27,838 nt of DNA from Clostridiaceae bacterium (lineage in GTDB: Bacteria; Bacillota; Clostridia; Oscillospirales; Acutalibacteraceae), in contig CAJGCA010000016.1 of NCBI GenBank assembly GCA_904501705.1, forward strand, positions 1 through 27,838, in the 5' to 3' direction. The position numbers and the translations under genes are program-made. Positions 7,310 through 16,100 of the stretch are shown in pieces. The notes under the pieces were generated by a model, which saw only the letters and a program-made list of their open reading frames with translations, did not search any database and had not been told where the DNA came from. Position 1 is the first letter of the stretch; each line of letters begins with the position of its first letter.

Positions 7310-7927
7310 ATGCGTAACCGCCGTCGCCGCCGCATATTACGGCGGCTACTGCTTTTTGCTCTGCTCGCGGTGTGCGCCACCGCGACGGCGCTGACCGCCC
7401 CCTCTCTGCGGGCGGCACGGCGGGTAAAGGTGCTGGAAAAAGCGACCGTTCCCGACTGGGTACAGGTCGCCTACATTGACAACGAAAATGCCCGCCACGG
7501 CACGCGGCTGGCGGATTTCACGGGGGTGGTCATCCACTACGTCGGCAACCCCGCCACCACCGCGATGGGCAATCGCAACTATTTTAACCAACCCACCACC
7601 GAGGTGGCGTCCCACTTCGTCGTCGGGCTTGACGGCGAGGTGGTGCAGTGCCTTCCGCTGCACGAGCGCTCGGTCGCGAGCAACAATCGCAACCGCGACA
7701 CCATCTCCATCGAGGTATGCCACCCCGACGAGAGCGGGCAGTTCTCTGCCGCGACCTACGCCTCGCTTGTGCGGCTGACCGCGTGGCTGTGCAACCTCGG
7801 GGACCTCAACACCGACGATGTCATCCGTCACCACGATGTCACGAAAAAAGAATGTCCTCTGTACTATGTGCGGCATCCCGAGGCGTGGGAGAAGCTGCGT
7901 AACGACATCTCCGCTGCACGCAAGTGA
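7310..7927 (+). CDS. N-acetylmuramoyl-L-alanine amidase (Amidase_2), membrane-anchored or secreted
   Basis: This 205-residue protein has a very basic start (MRNRRRRRILRR) and one hydrophobic helix at about 13-30, a signal anchor or signal peptide. The rest is a type 2 amidase/PGRP domain (PF01510) that cuts the bond between muramic acid and the L-Ala of the stem peptide. Zinc ligands are visible as His76 (VVIHYVG), His174 (VIRHHDV) and Cys182 (KKECP), with SHFVVGLDGEVVQCLPLHE and NRNRDTISIEV between them. ATG 7310 is chosen because GAGGTGAT (7299-7306) lies just before it; a TTG at 7277 overlapping the gtrA stop has no such site. It follows gtrA by 29 bases, so it likely ends the serine dehydratase-GT2-gtrA transcript. 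There is no clear terminator after it. Confidence 0.92.
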   Translation: MRNRRRRRILRRLLLFALLAVCATATALTAPSLRAARRVKVLEKATVPDWVQVAYIDNENARHGTRLADFTGVVIHYVGNPATTAMGNRNYFNQPTTEVASHFVVGLDGEVVQCLPLHERSVASNNRNRDTISIEVCHPDESGQFSAATYASLVRLTAWLCNLGDLNTDDVIRHHDVTKKECPLYYVRHPEAWEKLRNDISAARK

Positions 7928-7972
7928 AACGAAAAACCACCATTTTATCACCGACAAAAGTTGACAATTTTA

Positions 7973-8001
7973 TTGACAATGACCCCCATACTGACTATAA
8001 T
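7973..8001 (+). promoter_or_regulatory. Perfect consensus sigma-A promoter of the BMP operon
   Basis: TTGACA (7973-7978), a 17-base spacer and TATAAT (7996-8001) match the ideal sigma-A promoter at all twelve positions. A second TTGACA lies 12 bases further up (7961-7966). It predicts very strong basal expression, with a 5' leader of about 95 bases. Confidence 0.9.
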
Positions 8002-8019
8002 ATACCTATAAGTTATTAT

Positions 8020-8073
8020 GCGTAATGTTTTTCTTACGCGCTCCCATCGTCTCTGTAACCGCACGGGCGGTTA
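8020..8073 (+). promoter_or_regulatory. Two small hairpins in the BMP leader
   Basis: GCGTAA (8020-8025) pairs with TTACGC (8034-8039), and TAACCGC (8056-8062) pairs with GCGGTTA (8067-8073) around an ACGG loop. An A-rich stretch and the GGAGGAG site follow. I see no purine riboswitch core. The hairpins may stabilise the mRNA or mark an unknown leader element. Confidence 0.4.
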
Positions 8074-8101
8074 AAATATAAACAAAACGGAGGAGTAAAT
8101 C

Positions 8102-9286
8102 ATGAAAAAGATTCTGGCACTGACCCTGGCAATTCTGATGATGTTCTCTCTGGTCGCTTGCGGCGGTGAGAACAAGGCGGACGACGATTTCAAAATCGGC
8201 TTCATCATGCTACACGATGAGAACTCGACCTACGACCTGAACTTCATCAACGCGGCGAAAGAGGTTCAGAAAGAACTTGGCCTGACCGACGAGCAGGTTA
8301 TCATCGTCACCGGCATCCCCGAAGAGGGCGACGATTGCTACAACAAGGCTTGCGAGCTGGCTGAGGATGGCTGCGACATCGTGTTCGCTGACAGCTTTGG
8401 TCACGAGGACAACATGATCCTGGCCGCTAAGGACTATCCGGACGTGCAGTTCTGCCACGCGACCGGTACCAAGGCGCACACCGAAGGTGTGAAGAACTTC
8501 CACAACGCATTTGCTTCCATCTACGAGGGCCGTTATCTTGCCGGTATCGCGGCGGGCATGAAGCTCAACGAGATGATCGCGAACAACAAGATCACCGCTC
8601 AGCAGGCTAAGATCGGCTACGTCGGTGCCAAGCCCTATGCCGAAGTAAAGTCCGGTATGACCTCCTTCTATCTGGGCGCTCGCTCTGTCTGCCCCAGCGC
8701 CACCATCGACGTCAAGTACACCGATTCCTGGTACGACTATGACCTGGAGAAAGAGTATGCTAACCAGCTGATTCAGAACGGCTGCGTCCTCATCAGCCAG
8801 CACGCTGACTCGATGGGTGCTCCCGACGCCTGCGAGGCTGCCAAGGTTCCCAACGTTTCCTACAACGGCTCCACCGCGGCGGCTTGCCCCAACACTTTCC
8901 TCGTCTCCTCCCGCATCAACTGGGCTCCCTATTACAAGTTCATCATTGATTGCGTGAAGAACGGCAAGGAGATCCCCGCTGACTGGACCGGCTCTCTGGA
9001 GACCGGCTCTGTCGAGCTGTCTGCTCTGGGTACCGCTTGCGCCGCCGGCACTGCCGAGGCGATCGCCGCTGCGAAGCAGAAGCTCATCAACGGTCAGCTC
9101 GAAGTGTTCGCGACCAACACCTGGAAGAAGGGCGGCGCGGAGCTGACCAGCTACCTCGCGGATGTTGACAGCGACGCCGCCTTCACCGGCGACACCGAGG
9201 TCATCAAGGACGGTGCGTTCCTTGAGTCCGAGTATCGTTCCGCTCCTTACTTTGACATCGACATCGACGGTGTTACCACGAAGTAA
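8102..9286 (+). CDS. BMP-family substrate-binding lipoprotein (nucleoside-type ABC importer)
   Basis: This 394-residue protein has a signal peptide ending in the lipobox SLVAC, so Cys20 is lipidated and the protein stands outside the membrane. Basic membrane protein (PF02608) marks are KIGFIMLHDENSTYDLNF near the start, DIVFADSFGHEDNMILAA, YPDVQFCHATG, YEGRYLAGIAAGM and KIGYVGAKPYAEV. BMP/PnrA/Med-type proteins bind purine nucleosides, and the dual-ATPase plus two-permease set downstream matches nucleoside importers such as the B. subtilis and Streptococcus BmpA-NupABC type. Codons are rich in GCT, GGT and CGT, unlike the permease genes behind it, which fits high expression. GGAGGAG lies 7 bases before the ATG. 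Confidence 0.93.
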   Translation: MKKILALTLAILMMFSLVACGGENKADDDFKIGFIMLHDENSTYDLNFINAAKEVQKELGLTDEQVIIVTGIPEEGDDCYNKACELAEDGCDIVFADSFGHEDNMILAAKDYPDVQFCHATGTKAHTEGVKNFHNAFASIYEGRYLAGIAAGMKLNEMIANNKITAQQAKIGYVGAKPYAEVKSGMTSFYLGARSVCPSATIDVKYTDSWYDYDLEKEYANQLIQNGCVLISQHADSMGAPDACEAAKVPNVSYNGSTAAACPNTFLVSSRINWAPYYKFIIDCVKNGKEIPADWTGSLETGSVELSALGTACAAGTAEAIAAAKQKLINGQLEVFATNTWKKGGAELTSYLADVDSDAAFTGDTEVIKDGAFLESEYRSAPYFDIDIDGVTTK

Positions 9287-9317
9287 GAGACCGACAACCC
9301 TATAGTAACAAAACCCG

Positions 9318-9365
9318 ACAGGCGAGGCGGACCAGTTTCTGCCTCGCCTGTTGAGGTTGTTTTTG
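9318..9365 (+). terminator. Partial terminator/attenuating hairpin between BMP and ATPase genes
   Basis: ACAGGCGAGGC (9318-9328) pairs perfectly with 9341-9351, and AACC/GGTT (9312-9315, 9355-9358) can extend the stem past a small internal loop, followed by GTTTTTG. It likely ends part of the transcripts so that the binding protein is made in excess of the transporter. Confidence 0.62.
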
Positions 9366-9419
9366 CTTTGAAAAGATATCGACCGGCGATATGTTTTGAG
9401 TGCAAAAGGAGGTACCGCG

Positions 9420-10970
9420 ATGAAACAACAATCTGCGGCGGCTGTTCCCGCCATCGAACTGAAAGGGGTATCCAAGCGTTTCGGTAGCGTCGTCGCCAAC
9501 AGCAATGTTAATCTCACCGTTTACAAAGGGGAGATCCTGTCCATTCTTGGTGAAAACGGCTCCGGTAAAACCACCCTGATGAATATGATCTCCGGCATCT
9601 ATTTCCCGGATGAGGGGCAATTCTTCATCGACGGCGAGGAGGCGATCATCGCCTCGCCGAAGGACGCGTTCGACTACAAGATCGGTATGATCCACCAGCA
9701 CTTTAAGCTCGTGGATGTATTCAGCGCGACCGAAAACATCGTGCTCGGCCTCAACGAGGCGGGCAAATACGATCTCGCCGCGGCGGAAAAGCGCGTCTCC
9801 GACATCTGCGAGCGCTACGGCTTCGAGATCGACCCGAAGAAGAATATCTACACGATGTCGGTGTCCGAAAAGCAGACCGTCGAGATCCTCAAGGTACTGT
9901 ATCGCGGCGCAGATATTCTCATCCTCGATGAGCCCACCGCCGTGCTTACCCCGCAGGAAACGGACAAGCTATTTGCCGTCCTTCGCCGAATGCGGGACGA
10001 CGGCAAGGCCATCATCATCATCACCCATAAGCTGCACGAGGTGCTATCGCTCTCCGACCGCGTGGCGGTGCTGCGCAAGGGCGAGTATATCGGCACGGTC
10101 AACACCGCCGAAACCAACGAAACGATTCTCACCGAGATGATGGTCGGCAAGAAGATCTCTCTCAACATCGCCCGAAGCGAACCTAAGAACCCGCAGGTTC
10201 GCATCGAAGTGCACCACATCAACTGCACCGATCGCCAAGGCGCGAAGGTGTTGGATGACGTGACCTTTGCGGCCAACGCCGGAGAAATCCTCGGCATCGC
10301 GGGCATCGCCGGCTCGGGACAGCGCGAACTGCTGGAGGCCATCGCCGGCCTGCAGAAGAGCGACAGCGGTGCCGTTCTCTATCACAACCCGAAAACCGGC
10401 AATGTGGATAATCTGCAAAACAAGACGCCGCTGCAGATCCGCGAGCTGGGTGTGCGCCTGTCCTTTGTGCCCGAGGACCGACTCGGTATGGGTCTGGTGG
10501 GCAACATGGACATCATCGACAATATGATGCTGCGCAGCTACCGTAAGGGCAAGGGCGCATTCCTTGAGCGCAAGGCCCCCCGCGACCTTGCCGAACATAT
10601 CATTGAAGATCTGGAGGTCGTTACCCCCAGCGCCAACACGCCGGTGCGCCGTCTGTCGGGCGGCAACGTGCAGAAGGTACTGGTCGGTCGCGAGATCGCG
10701 GCGTCGCCCACCGTACTGATGGCGGCTTATCCCGTACGCGGACTGGACATCAACTCCTCCTACACGATCTACAACCTGCTCAACGAGCAAAAGGAGCGCG
10801 GCGTGGCGGTCGTCTTCGTCGGTGAAGACCTTGACGTGCTGCTCGAGCTTTGCGACCGCATACTGGTTATCGGCGGTGGCAAGGTGACCGGCATTGTCGA
10901 CGGACGCACCGCCACCAAGGAGCAGGTTGGTCTGCTGATGACACAAACGAGCGGAGGTGAGCAGGCATGA
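9420..10970 (+). CDS. ABC importer ATP-binding protein with two ABC domains (NupA/RbsA type)
   Basis: This 516-residue cytoplasmic protein powers the importer. Domain 1 has Walker A GENGSGKT (44-51), Q-loop IHQHF (Gln93), Walker B ILILDEP (166-172) and switch His203, but its signature is MSVSEKQ (146-152) rather than LSGGQ. Domain 2 has a reduced Walker A, GIAGSGQRE (295-303), an intact signature LSGGNVQK (412-419) and a Walker B area MAAYPVRGLD where the usual DEP is changed. This asymmetric pattern is normal for sugar and nucleoside importers of this class, so one full ATP site is expected. AGGAGGT lies before the ATG at 9420; an upstream in-frame start lacks such a site. The stop overlaps the first permease by four bases. 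Confidence 0.94.
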   Translation: MKQQSAAAVPAIELKGVSKRFGSVVANSNVNLTVYKGEILSILGENGSGKTTLMNMISGIYFPDEGQFFIDGEEAIIASPKDAFDYKIGMIHQHFKLVDVFSATENIVLGLNEAGKYDLAAAEKRVSDICERYGFEIDPKKNIYTMSVSEKQTVEILKVLYRGADILILDEPTAVLTPQETDKLFAVLRRMRDDGKAIIIITHKLHEVLSLSDRVAVLRKGEYIGTVNTAETNETILTEMMVGKKISLNIARSEPKNPQVRIEVHHINCTDRQGAKVLDDVTFAANAGEILGIAGIAGSGQRELLEAIAGLQKSDSGAVLYHNPKTGNVDNLQNKTPLQIRELGVRLSFVPEDRLGMGLVGNMDIIDNMMLRSYRKGKGAFLERKAPRDLAEHIIEDLEVVTPSANTPVRRLSGGNVQKVLVGREIAASPTVLMAAYPVRGLDINSSYTIYNLLNEQKERGVAVVFVGEDLDVLLELCDRILVIGGGKVTGIVDGRTATKEQVGLLMTQTSGGEQA

Positions 10971-12076
10971 CACACAAGAAGCATCACGAGCCACTGATCC
11001 ACATCACCAAGCGCGATCAAATGGTCTGGTGGAAAGCGTGGATGGTACGCGCTATCGCCATTCTGTCGGCACTGGTCGTCGCCGGCGCCGTCATCGTATT
11101 GCTCACAGGGCTTAACCCCTTGAGCGTGTACGCCGAGATGTTTGAAGGCAACTTCGGCACCCCGCGCAAATTCTGGATGCTGTTGCAGAACACGGCGATC
11201 CTGCTGTGCATCGGTCTGGCGGTCACCCCCGCGTTTAAGATGAAATTCTGGAACTGCGGCGCAGAAGGCCAGACGCTCGCGGGCTGTATGGCCGCGGCGG
11301 CGTGTATGATCTACATGGGCGGCTCCGCTCCGAGCTGGCTGATCATAGCGGTATCCTTCATCGCGGCGGTGCTTGCCGGTGCGCTATGGGGTGTTATCCC
11401 CGCCTTCTTCAAGGCGCGCTATAATACCAACGAGACCCTGTTCACGCTGATGATGAACTATGTGGCGATCAAGATCGTCGAGATTCTGCAGGTGCTGTGG
11501 GAAAACCCCAAAAACTCCGGCAACGTCGGCGTGATCAACCGCCAGACGGAGGCGGGATGGCTGCCGAGCCTGTTCGGTCAGCGGTATCTGCTCAACATCC
11601 TGATTGTCGCCGCGGTGTGCGTGCTCGTCCACATCTATCTGAAGCACAGCAAGCAAGGGTATGAGATATCGGTGGTCGGCGAAAGCCAGAACACCGCGCG
11701 CTACATCGGCATCGACGTCAAAAATGTCATTGTGCGTACCATGATCGTATCTGGTGCTATCTGCGGTCTGGTGGGCTTCCTGCTGGTCAACGGCACAGGC
11801 CACACCATCGGCCCCAACACGGTGGGCGGACAAGGCTTCACCGCTATGATGGTATCCTGGATGGCGAAGTTTAACCCCATCGCGATGGTGCTCACCACCG
11901 CACTGATCATCTTCCTGCAGCAGGGAGCGATCGCGATCGCGACCACCTTCCGTCTGCACGCCAGCCTCGCGGATATCGTAACGGGCATCATCCTGTTCTT
12001 TATCATCGGCTGCGAATTCTTCATCCAATATCAGATCCATTTCCGTCACAGCAAAAAGGAGGTGGCTGACAAATGA
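10967..12076 (+). CDS. ABC importer permease 1 (NupB type)
   Basis: This 369-residue membrane protein has about 8-10 transmembrane helices after a charged, His-rich cytoplasmic start. It belongs to the BPD_transp_2 family (PF02653). Marks are FKMKFWNCGAEGQTLAG, the NETLFTLMMNYVAIKIVE helix, GYEISVVGESQNTARYIGID (the coupling-helix area facing the ATPase) and GQGFTAMMVSWMAKFNP. It pairs with the second permease to form the channel. The ATG overlaps the ATPase stop (ATGA) and GGAGGTGAG lies 7 bases before it, so the genes are translated together. Confidence 0.93.
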   Translation: MTHKKHHEPLIHITKRDQMVWWKAWMVRAIAILSALVVAGAVIVLLTGLNPLSVYAEMFEGNFGTPRKFWMLLQNTAILLCIGLAVTPAFKMKFWNCGAEGQTLAGCMAAAACMIYMGGSAPSWLIIAVSFIAAVLAGALWGVIPAFFKARYNTNETLFTLMMNYVAIKIVEILQVLWENPKNSGNVGVINRQTEAGWLPSLFGQRYLLNILIVAAVCVLVHIYLKHSKQGYEISVVGESQNTARYIGIDVKNVIVRTMIVSGAICGLVGFLLVNGTGHTIGPNTVGGQGFTAMMVSWMAKFNPIAMVLTTALIIFLQQGAIAIATTFRLHASLADIVTGIILFFIIGCEFFIQYQIHFRHSKKEVADK

Positions 12077-13074
12077 GAGACGTGCTGATTTTCCTGTGCA
12101 GCTTCATCGCCGTTGCCATCAAGCAAGGCACACCGCTGATTTTTGGCTCGACCGGTGAGATCCTGACTGAAAAATCCGGTAACCTCAACCTCGGCATTCC
12201 CGGCATTATGTATATGGGTGGTGTGTGCGGTGTTATCGGCGCCTTCTTTTACGAGAAATCGGTGGGAAGTGGCGAGCTTAACCCCTTCTTGGGCGTGCTG
12301 ATCCCCTTTGTCGCTGCGCTGATCGGCGCCGGAGTGCTCGCCTTGCTGTACAGCTTCCTAACCATCACCCTGCGCGCAAACCAAAACGTCACCGGTCTGG
12401 CACTGACCACCTTCGGCGTCGGCATCGGTGACTTCTTCGGCGGCTCGCTGGCGCAGCTATTCGGCGAGGGCGGCTCGCTGTCGGTCAAGCGCTCAAGCTC
12501 TCTCTTCCGCGCGACCTTGCCCTTCGCAGAGGATTGGGGCGCGGTTGGTGAATTGCTGCTCTCCTACGGCTTTCTGGTGTATCTCGCCATCATCATTGCG
12601 CTGATTGCCGCGTTTGTGCTACAGCGCACCCGCGTCGGCCTCAACCTGCGTGCGGTGGGCGAAAACCCCGCTACGGCGGACGCTGCGGGCATTAACGTAA
12701 CGCGTTACAAGTACGTCTCCACCATCGTCGGCGGTGCGATCGCGGGCCTGGGCGGCTTGTACTACATTATGGACTACGCCTACGGTACGTGGAGCGACGG
12801 TAGCTTCGGCGACCGCGGCTGGCTGGCGATCGCGCTGGTCATCTTTGCGCTGTGGCGTCCCAGGACCGCCATTCTCGGCTCCTTCTTGTTCGGTGCGCTG
12901 TACGTGCTCCCCGCCTATCTGAACTTCGGCGAGAACCGTATGGTGCAATACGCCGTCAAGATGCTCCCCTACATCGTGACACTGGTCGTACTCATCGTCA
13001 CCAGCATGCGTAAGAAGCGCGAGCATCAGCCGCCGCAGAGCCTGGGGCTCCCCTACTTCCGCGAAGAGCGGTAG
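12073..13074 (+). CDS. ABC importer permease 2 (NupC type)
   Basis: This 333-residue membrane protein has about eight transmembrane helices and is the second channel half (PF02653). Marks are FGSTGEILTEKSGNLNLGI near the start, VTGLALTTFGVGIGDFFGG, VGLNLRAVGENPATADAAGI (coupling region) and GDRGWLAIALVIFALWRP. The GENPATADAAGIN stretch is typical of the nucleoside/BMP-linked permeases. The ATG overlaps the stop of permease 1 (ATGA), and AGGAGGTG lies 7 bases before it. It is the last gene of the operon, followed by a strong hairpin. Confidence 0.93.
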   Translation: MRDVLIFLCSFIAVAIKQGTPLIFGSTGEILTEKSGNLNLGIPGIMYMGGVCGVIGAFFYEKSVGSGELNPFLGVLIPFVAALIGAGVLALLYSFLTITLRANQNVTGLALTTFGVGIGDFFGGSLAQLFGEGGSLSVKRSSSLFRATLPFAEDWGAVGELLLSYGFLVYLAIIIALIAAFVLQRTRVGLNLRAVGENPATADAAGINVTRYKYVSTIVGGAIAGLGGLYYIMDYAYGTWSDGSFGDRGWLAIALVIFALWRPRTAILGSFLFGALYVLPAYLNFGENRMVQYAVKMLPYIVTLVVLIVTSMRKKREHQPPQSLGLPYFREER

Positions 13075-13092
13075 TTTACCATAGAAAAAGCA

Positions 13093-13136
13093 ATCGCCCC
13101 TGCGAAGACGTTGTCTTCGCAGGGGCGATATTGTTT
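13093..13136. terminator. Terminator between the BMP operon and yfhO
   Basis: A perfect 17-base stem pairs 13093-13109 with 13113-13129 around a GTT loop and is followed by TTGTTTATT. On the minus strand the mirrored arm runs into CTTTTTC. It sits between convergent genes and overlaps the edge of the yfhO stop region. Confidence 0.85.
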
Positions 13137-16100
13137 ATTCGGTTGGTTTCTCCTCCGCAGAGGGTTGCTCGGCGGGGAGTTCTGCCGCTGTAGACTCGGG
13201 CGCCGTCTCAGGCGCTGCGCTCGGCTGCGCCTCGGTGGTCGGCTCAGCAGGCGACTGAGCAATCTCGCTTAAAAACTCGGTAAAGGTGTCCTCCCCTGCG
13301 TCAGCAGAGGTTTCTTCCGTGTCGGACGCAGACTTCTCGGTAGGGATGGTGATCACCGAGCGCTTTCGTGCAAAGTGGCGCTGGGCAAACCACAGCGCCG
13401 CGATGAGCGCCGCGCAAATAAGGCTGATCACTAAACCGATGGTCTGACCGGGGGCGTGGTATTTGAGCGCTACCGTGTGCTCGCCCGCAAGCAGCTCCAC
13501 CGCCAGCATCGCACCATCCTTGCCATCGACATCTTTATCAACAGGGAAGGTGACCGCAGGCTTGCCGTCAACGGTAGCCGTCCAGCCTCTGTCGTAGGGG
13601 ATGGACAGGAACAATGCGCCGTCCTCGGGAGCGGTTACCGTGCCCGCGAGCGAAGTCGCCGTACTCTCGGTAATAGTCAGACCGTGCACACGCACCGCCG
13701 CGGTGGCGCTCTCCAGCGCCGCGGCATCCATCCGCACAATGTGGATATTGCCCGACACCGCGCTTTCCGCCGAGATGGTCACCTCGACTGTCTGATCGGG
13801 CGATAACGTGCCGAGATCGATAACGTACGGCTCGTATGTGGTAACGTTCCAGTGATTCTGCTGTTCGCCGTCCGCCTTATACACTGCCACGCCAATGCTG
13901 TCCGCCGCACGGCAATCCACAAAGGCGAAATACTGTCCGCGCTGATCGATAACGCCGCTGTAATAGCCCTCGGTGATCTGCCCGCTCTTGACAAACGAGC
14001 TGCCGTAGATCGATGAGTTGTCGTCCTCCGGCTCGAGGTCAAGAGGATAATAGATCTCCGCCTCCGCGCCGAGAATCCCGCTGTACAACAGCTCCTGATT
14101 GTCAAACGGCGCGTAGTCTGCGCCCGCATAATCGCGAATAGCATCCGTCGCATAATAGCCAACGGGCAGCGCGGTGGTGTTCTCGTAAATGTAGCGCTCC
14201 TCCTCGCCCACCGCGAGCGAATCGATCAGTTTCAGCTGACTGTGCCCGCTGACCGAGAAGTCGAGGATGATGTACTTAAGCCCCAGCAGCGAATCCGACG
14301 GCGCGACAAAGCTGTGATAGAGATAGCTGTTGACGCCGTTGATGGCATAGCCGAGGTCCCCCATAAACAGAGTCGTGTCATAGGAGTTGCTCGACGCAAA
14401 AGTCGTAATGCCCTTGTAATGGTGTAGGGCGGTGTCCATACAGGTGCTGCGCGGCAGATACTCAATGCGAGCAAACTCGTCCCCCACCTGCTCGGCGATC
14501 GCCTGCGCCCGCTCGACCGCCACCGCGGTCGCCGCGGTCTTGTCGTTGTCTACGTAATTCTGCTGCAGGGTGAAATATTCGTTGCCGTCCATCGTATCCA
14601 GCGTGCTCGACGTACCGAAGAGCAGTTCCAGCGTTACCACACCGAGCAGCAACAGCCGCCCCGCGCGCACGGGCAGACGGCGCATAGCGCCGACCAGCAG
14701 CACGATCGCATAAACAACGAGCAGCAACAGATTGATGTACAGCAGCTCCGAATCGGGGGCTTTTTCGCCGCCGAACTTCTCCCACAGAATGAGATACGCG
14801 GCGCACGTGGTCAGGCTGCCTAGGATCTGCTTTGGCGTGATCTGTGCAAGGTGGGTCAGCGTCCGCACCGCCATCAGCAGCACCACAAAACACCCAAGGA
14901 AGGAAAAACGGTACGGCAGATCGTTGGGGGTGTGCAGACCGTGCCACACGAGGTCCCACTGATTGATTGTGCAGCTGACCAACATCACCGCGAGCAACAA
15001 GGTGTAGCAGATGCGGCGACGAAGCGGGATCGACTGCTGTGTCGCATAGATCGGCACGAGCAGCACCGCCACCACGCCGCAATACAGATTCGGCAGGTTG
15101 CCCGAGCGGATGGTCGGCGTCGCGCCGTAAAACATCCGCCCGAACACGTCGAACATCTCAAAGGTGGCCTTGAAATCAGGGAAGGCATCCCCCGCCGCCG
15201 AGGTGCGCCCGAGCGCGATGGCGGTCGGCAGCAGCAGCGCCATCACAAGACCGCCGCCAAGCAATGAACCGCCCGCGAACAGCCCCGTGGCGATCGCCCG
15301 CTCGCCGAGCGAGCGTTCCTCACGCAACTGCCAGACAATGAAATATAACACCAGAAACACGCACAGCATAAAGCCGATATAGTAGTTGCTGAACAGCGCG
15401 AGCGCCAGCGTCAGCACGTAGCCGAGCCACTTACGCTCGCGCAGCATCCGCTCAAAGCACATCACGACGATCGGCAGCAGCGCCACCACGTCCAGCCACA
15501 TAATGTTCCAGGAATAGGCGAGCATATACAGCATCAGCGAATACATCACCGACACGACCACCACCGCGGCATTGCGCTTGCGGTAGATGTACTGCGCGCA
15601 GGCGGCAAAGGCCGCCGCGGCGAGCGCGTTCTTAAGCAGGGTGATGACCAGAATAGCCTCTGCGAGATGCGCTTCAGAGAAGAAGAGCAGCAGCAGATTC
15701 AGCGGACTGGCGAGATAATACGCAAAGCAGGGAATGAAATTCGCGCCAAGTCCGACGTGGAAGGAGTAGGTGAAATCCGCCCCCTCAATAAGCATATGCC
15801 GCAATTCGCTCATCAGCGGCGCGTACTGGTGGTGCATATCCACCATCAGGATAGACTTATCCCCTACAGGCCATACACCGAGATGCACGTACGCGAGCGC
15901 CATCAGCGCAAGACTAAGCCCTGCGGCGGCCAGCGGACACGCCCATACGCCTCGCGGATGGCTCTCCTCCATCGGCAGGCACGCCTTTACGCACAAAGCG
16001 CCGATCGCCGCCACCAGCGCACTGCCACCGACGGTGTACAGCGCCATCTGCAGGGTGTTGACCTGCCCCTCGACACCGCCATTCTCTTGTAGAAATGCGT

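Noticed and set aside
7928..7972. Terminator after the amidase gene
   Set aside because: No stem with a T run is visible in this gap; read-through into the BMP operon remains possible.
7996..8101. Purine riboswitch in the BMP leader
   Set aside because: The conserved core and loop sequences of the purine aptamer are absent, and the two visible hairpins are too small.
8210..9517. Antisense open frame of about 435 codons over the BMP gene
   Set aside because: It is the mirror of a gene with strong codon bias. It crosses the attenuating hairpin and has no ribosome site or domain.
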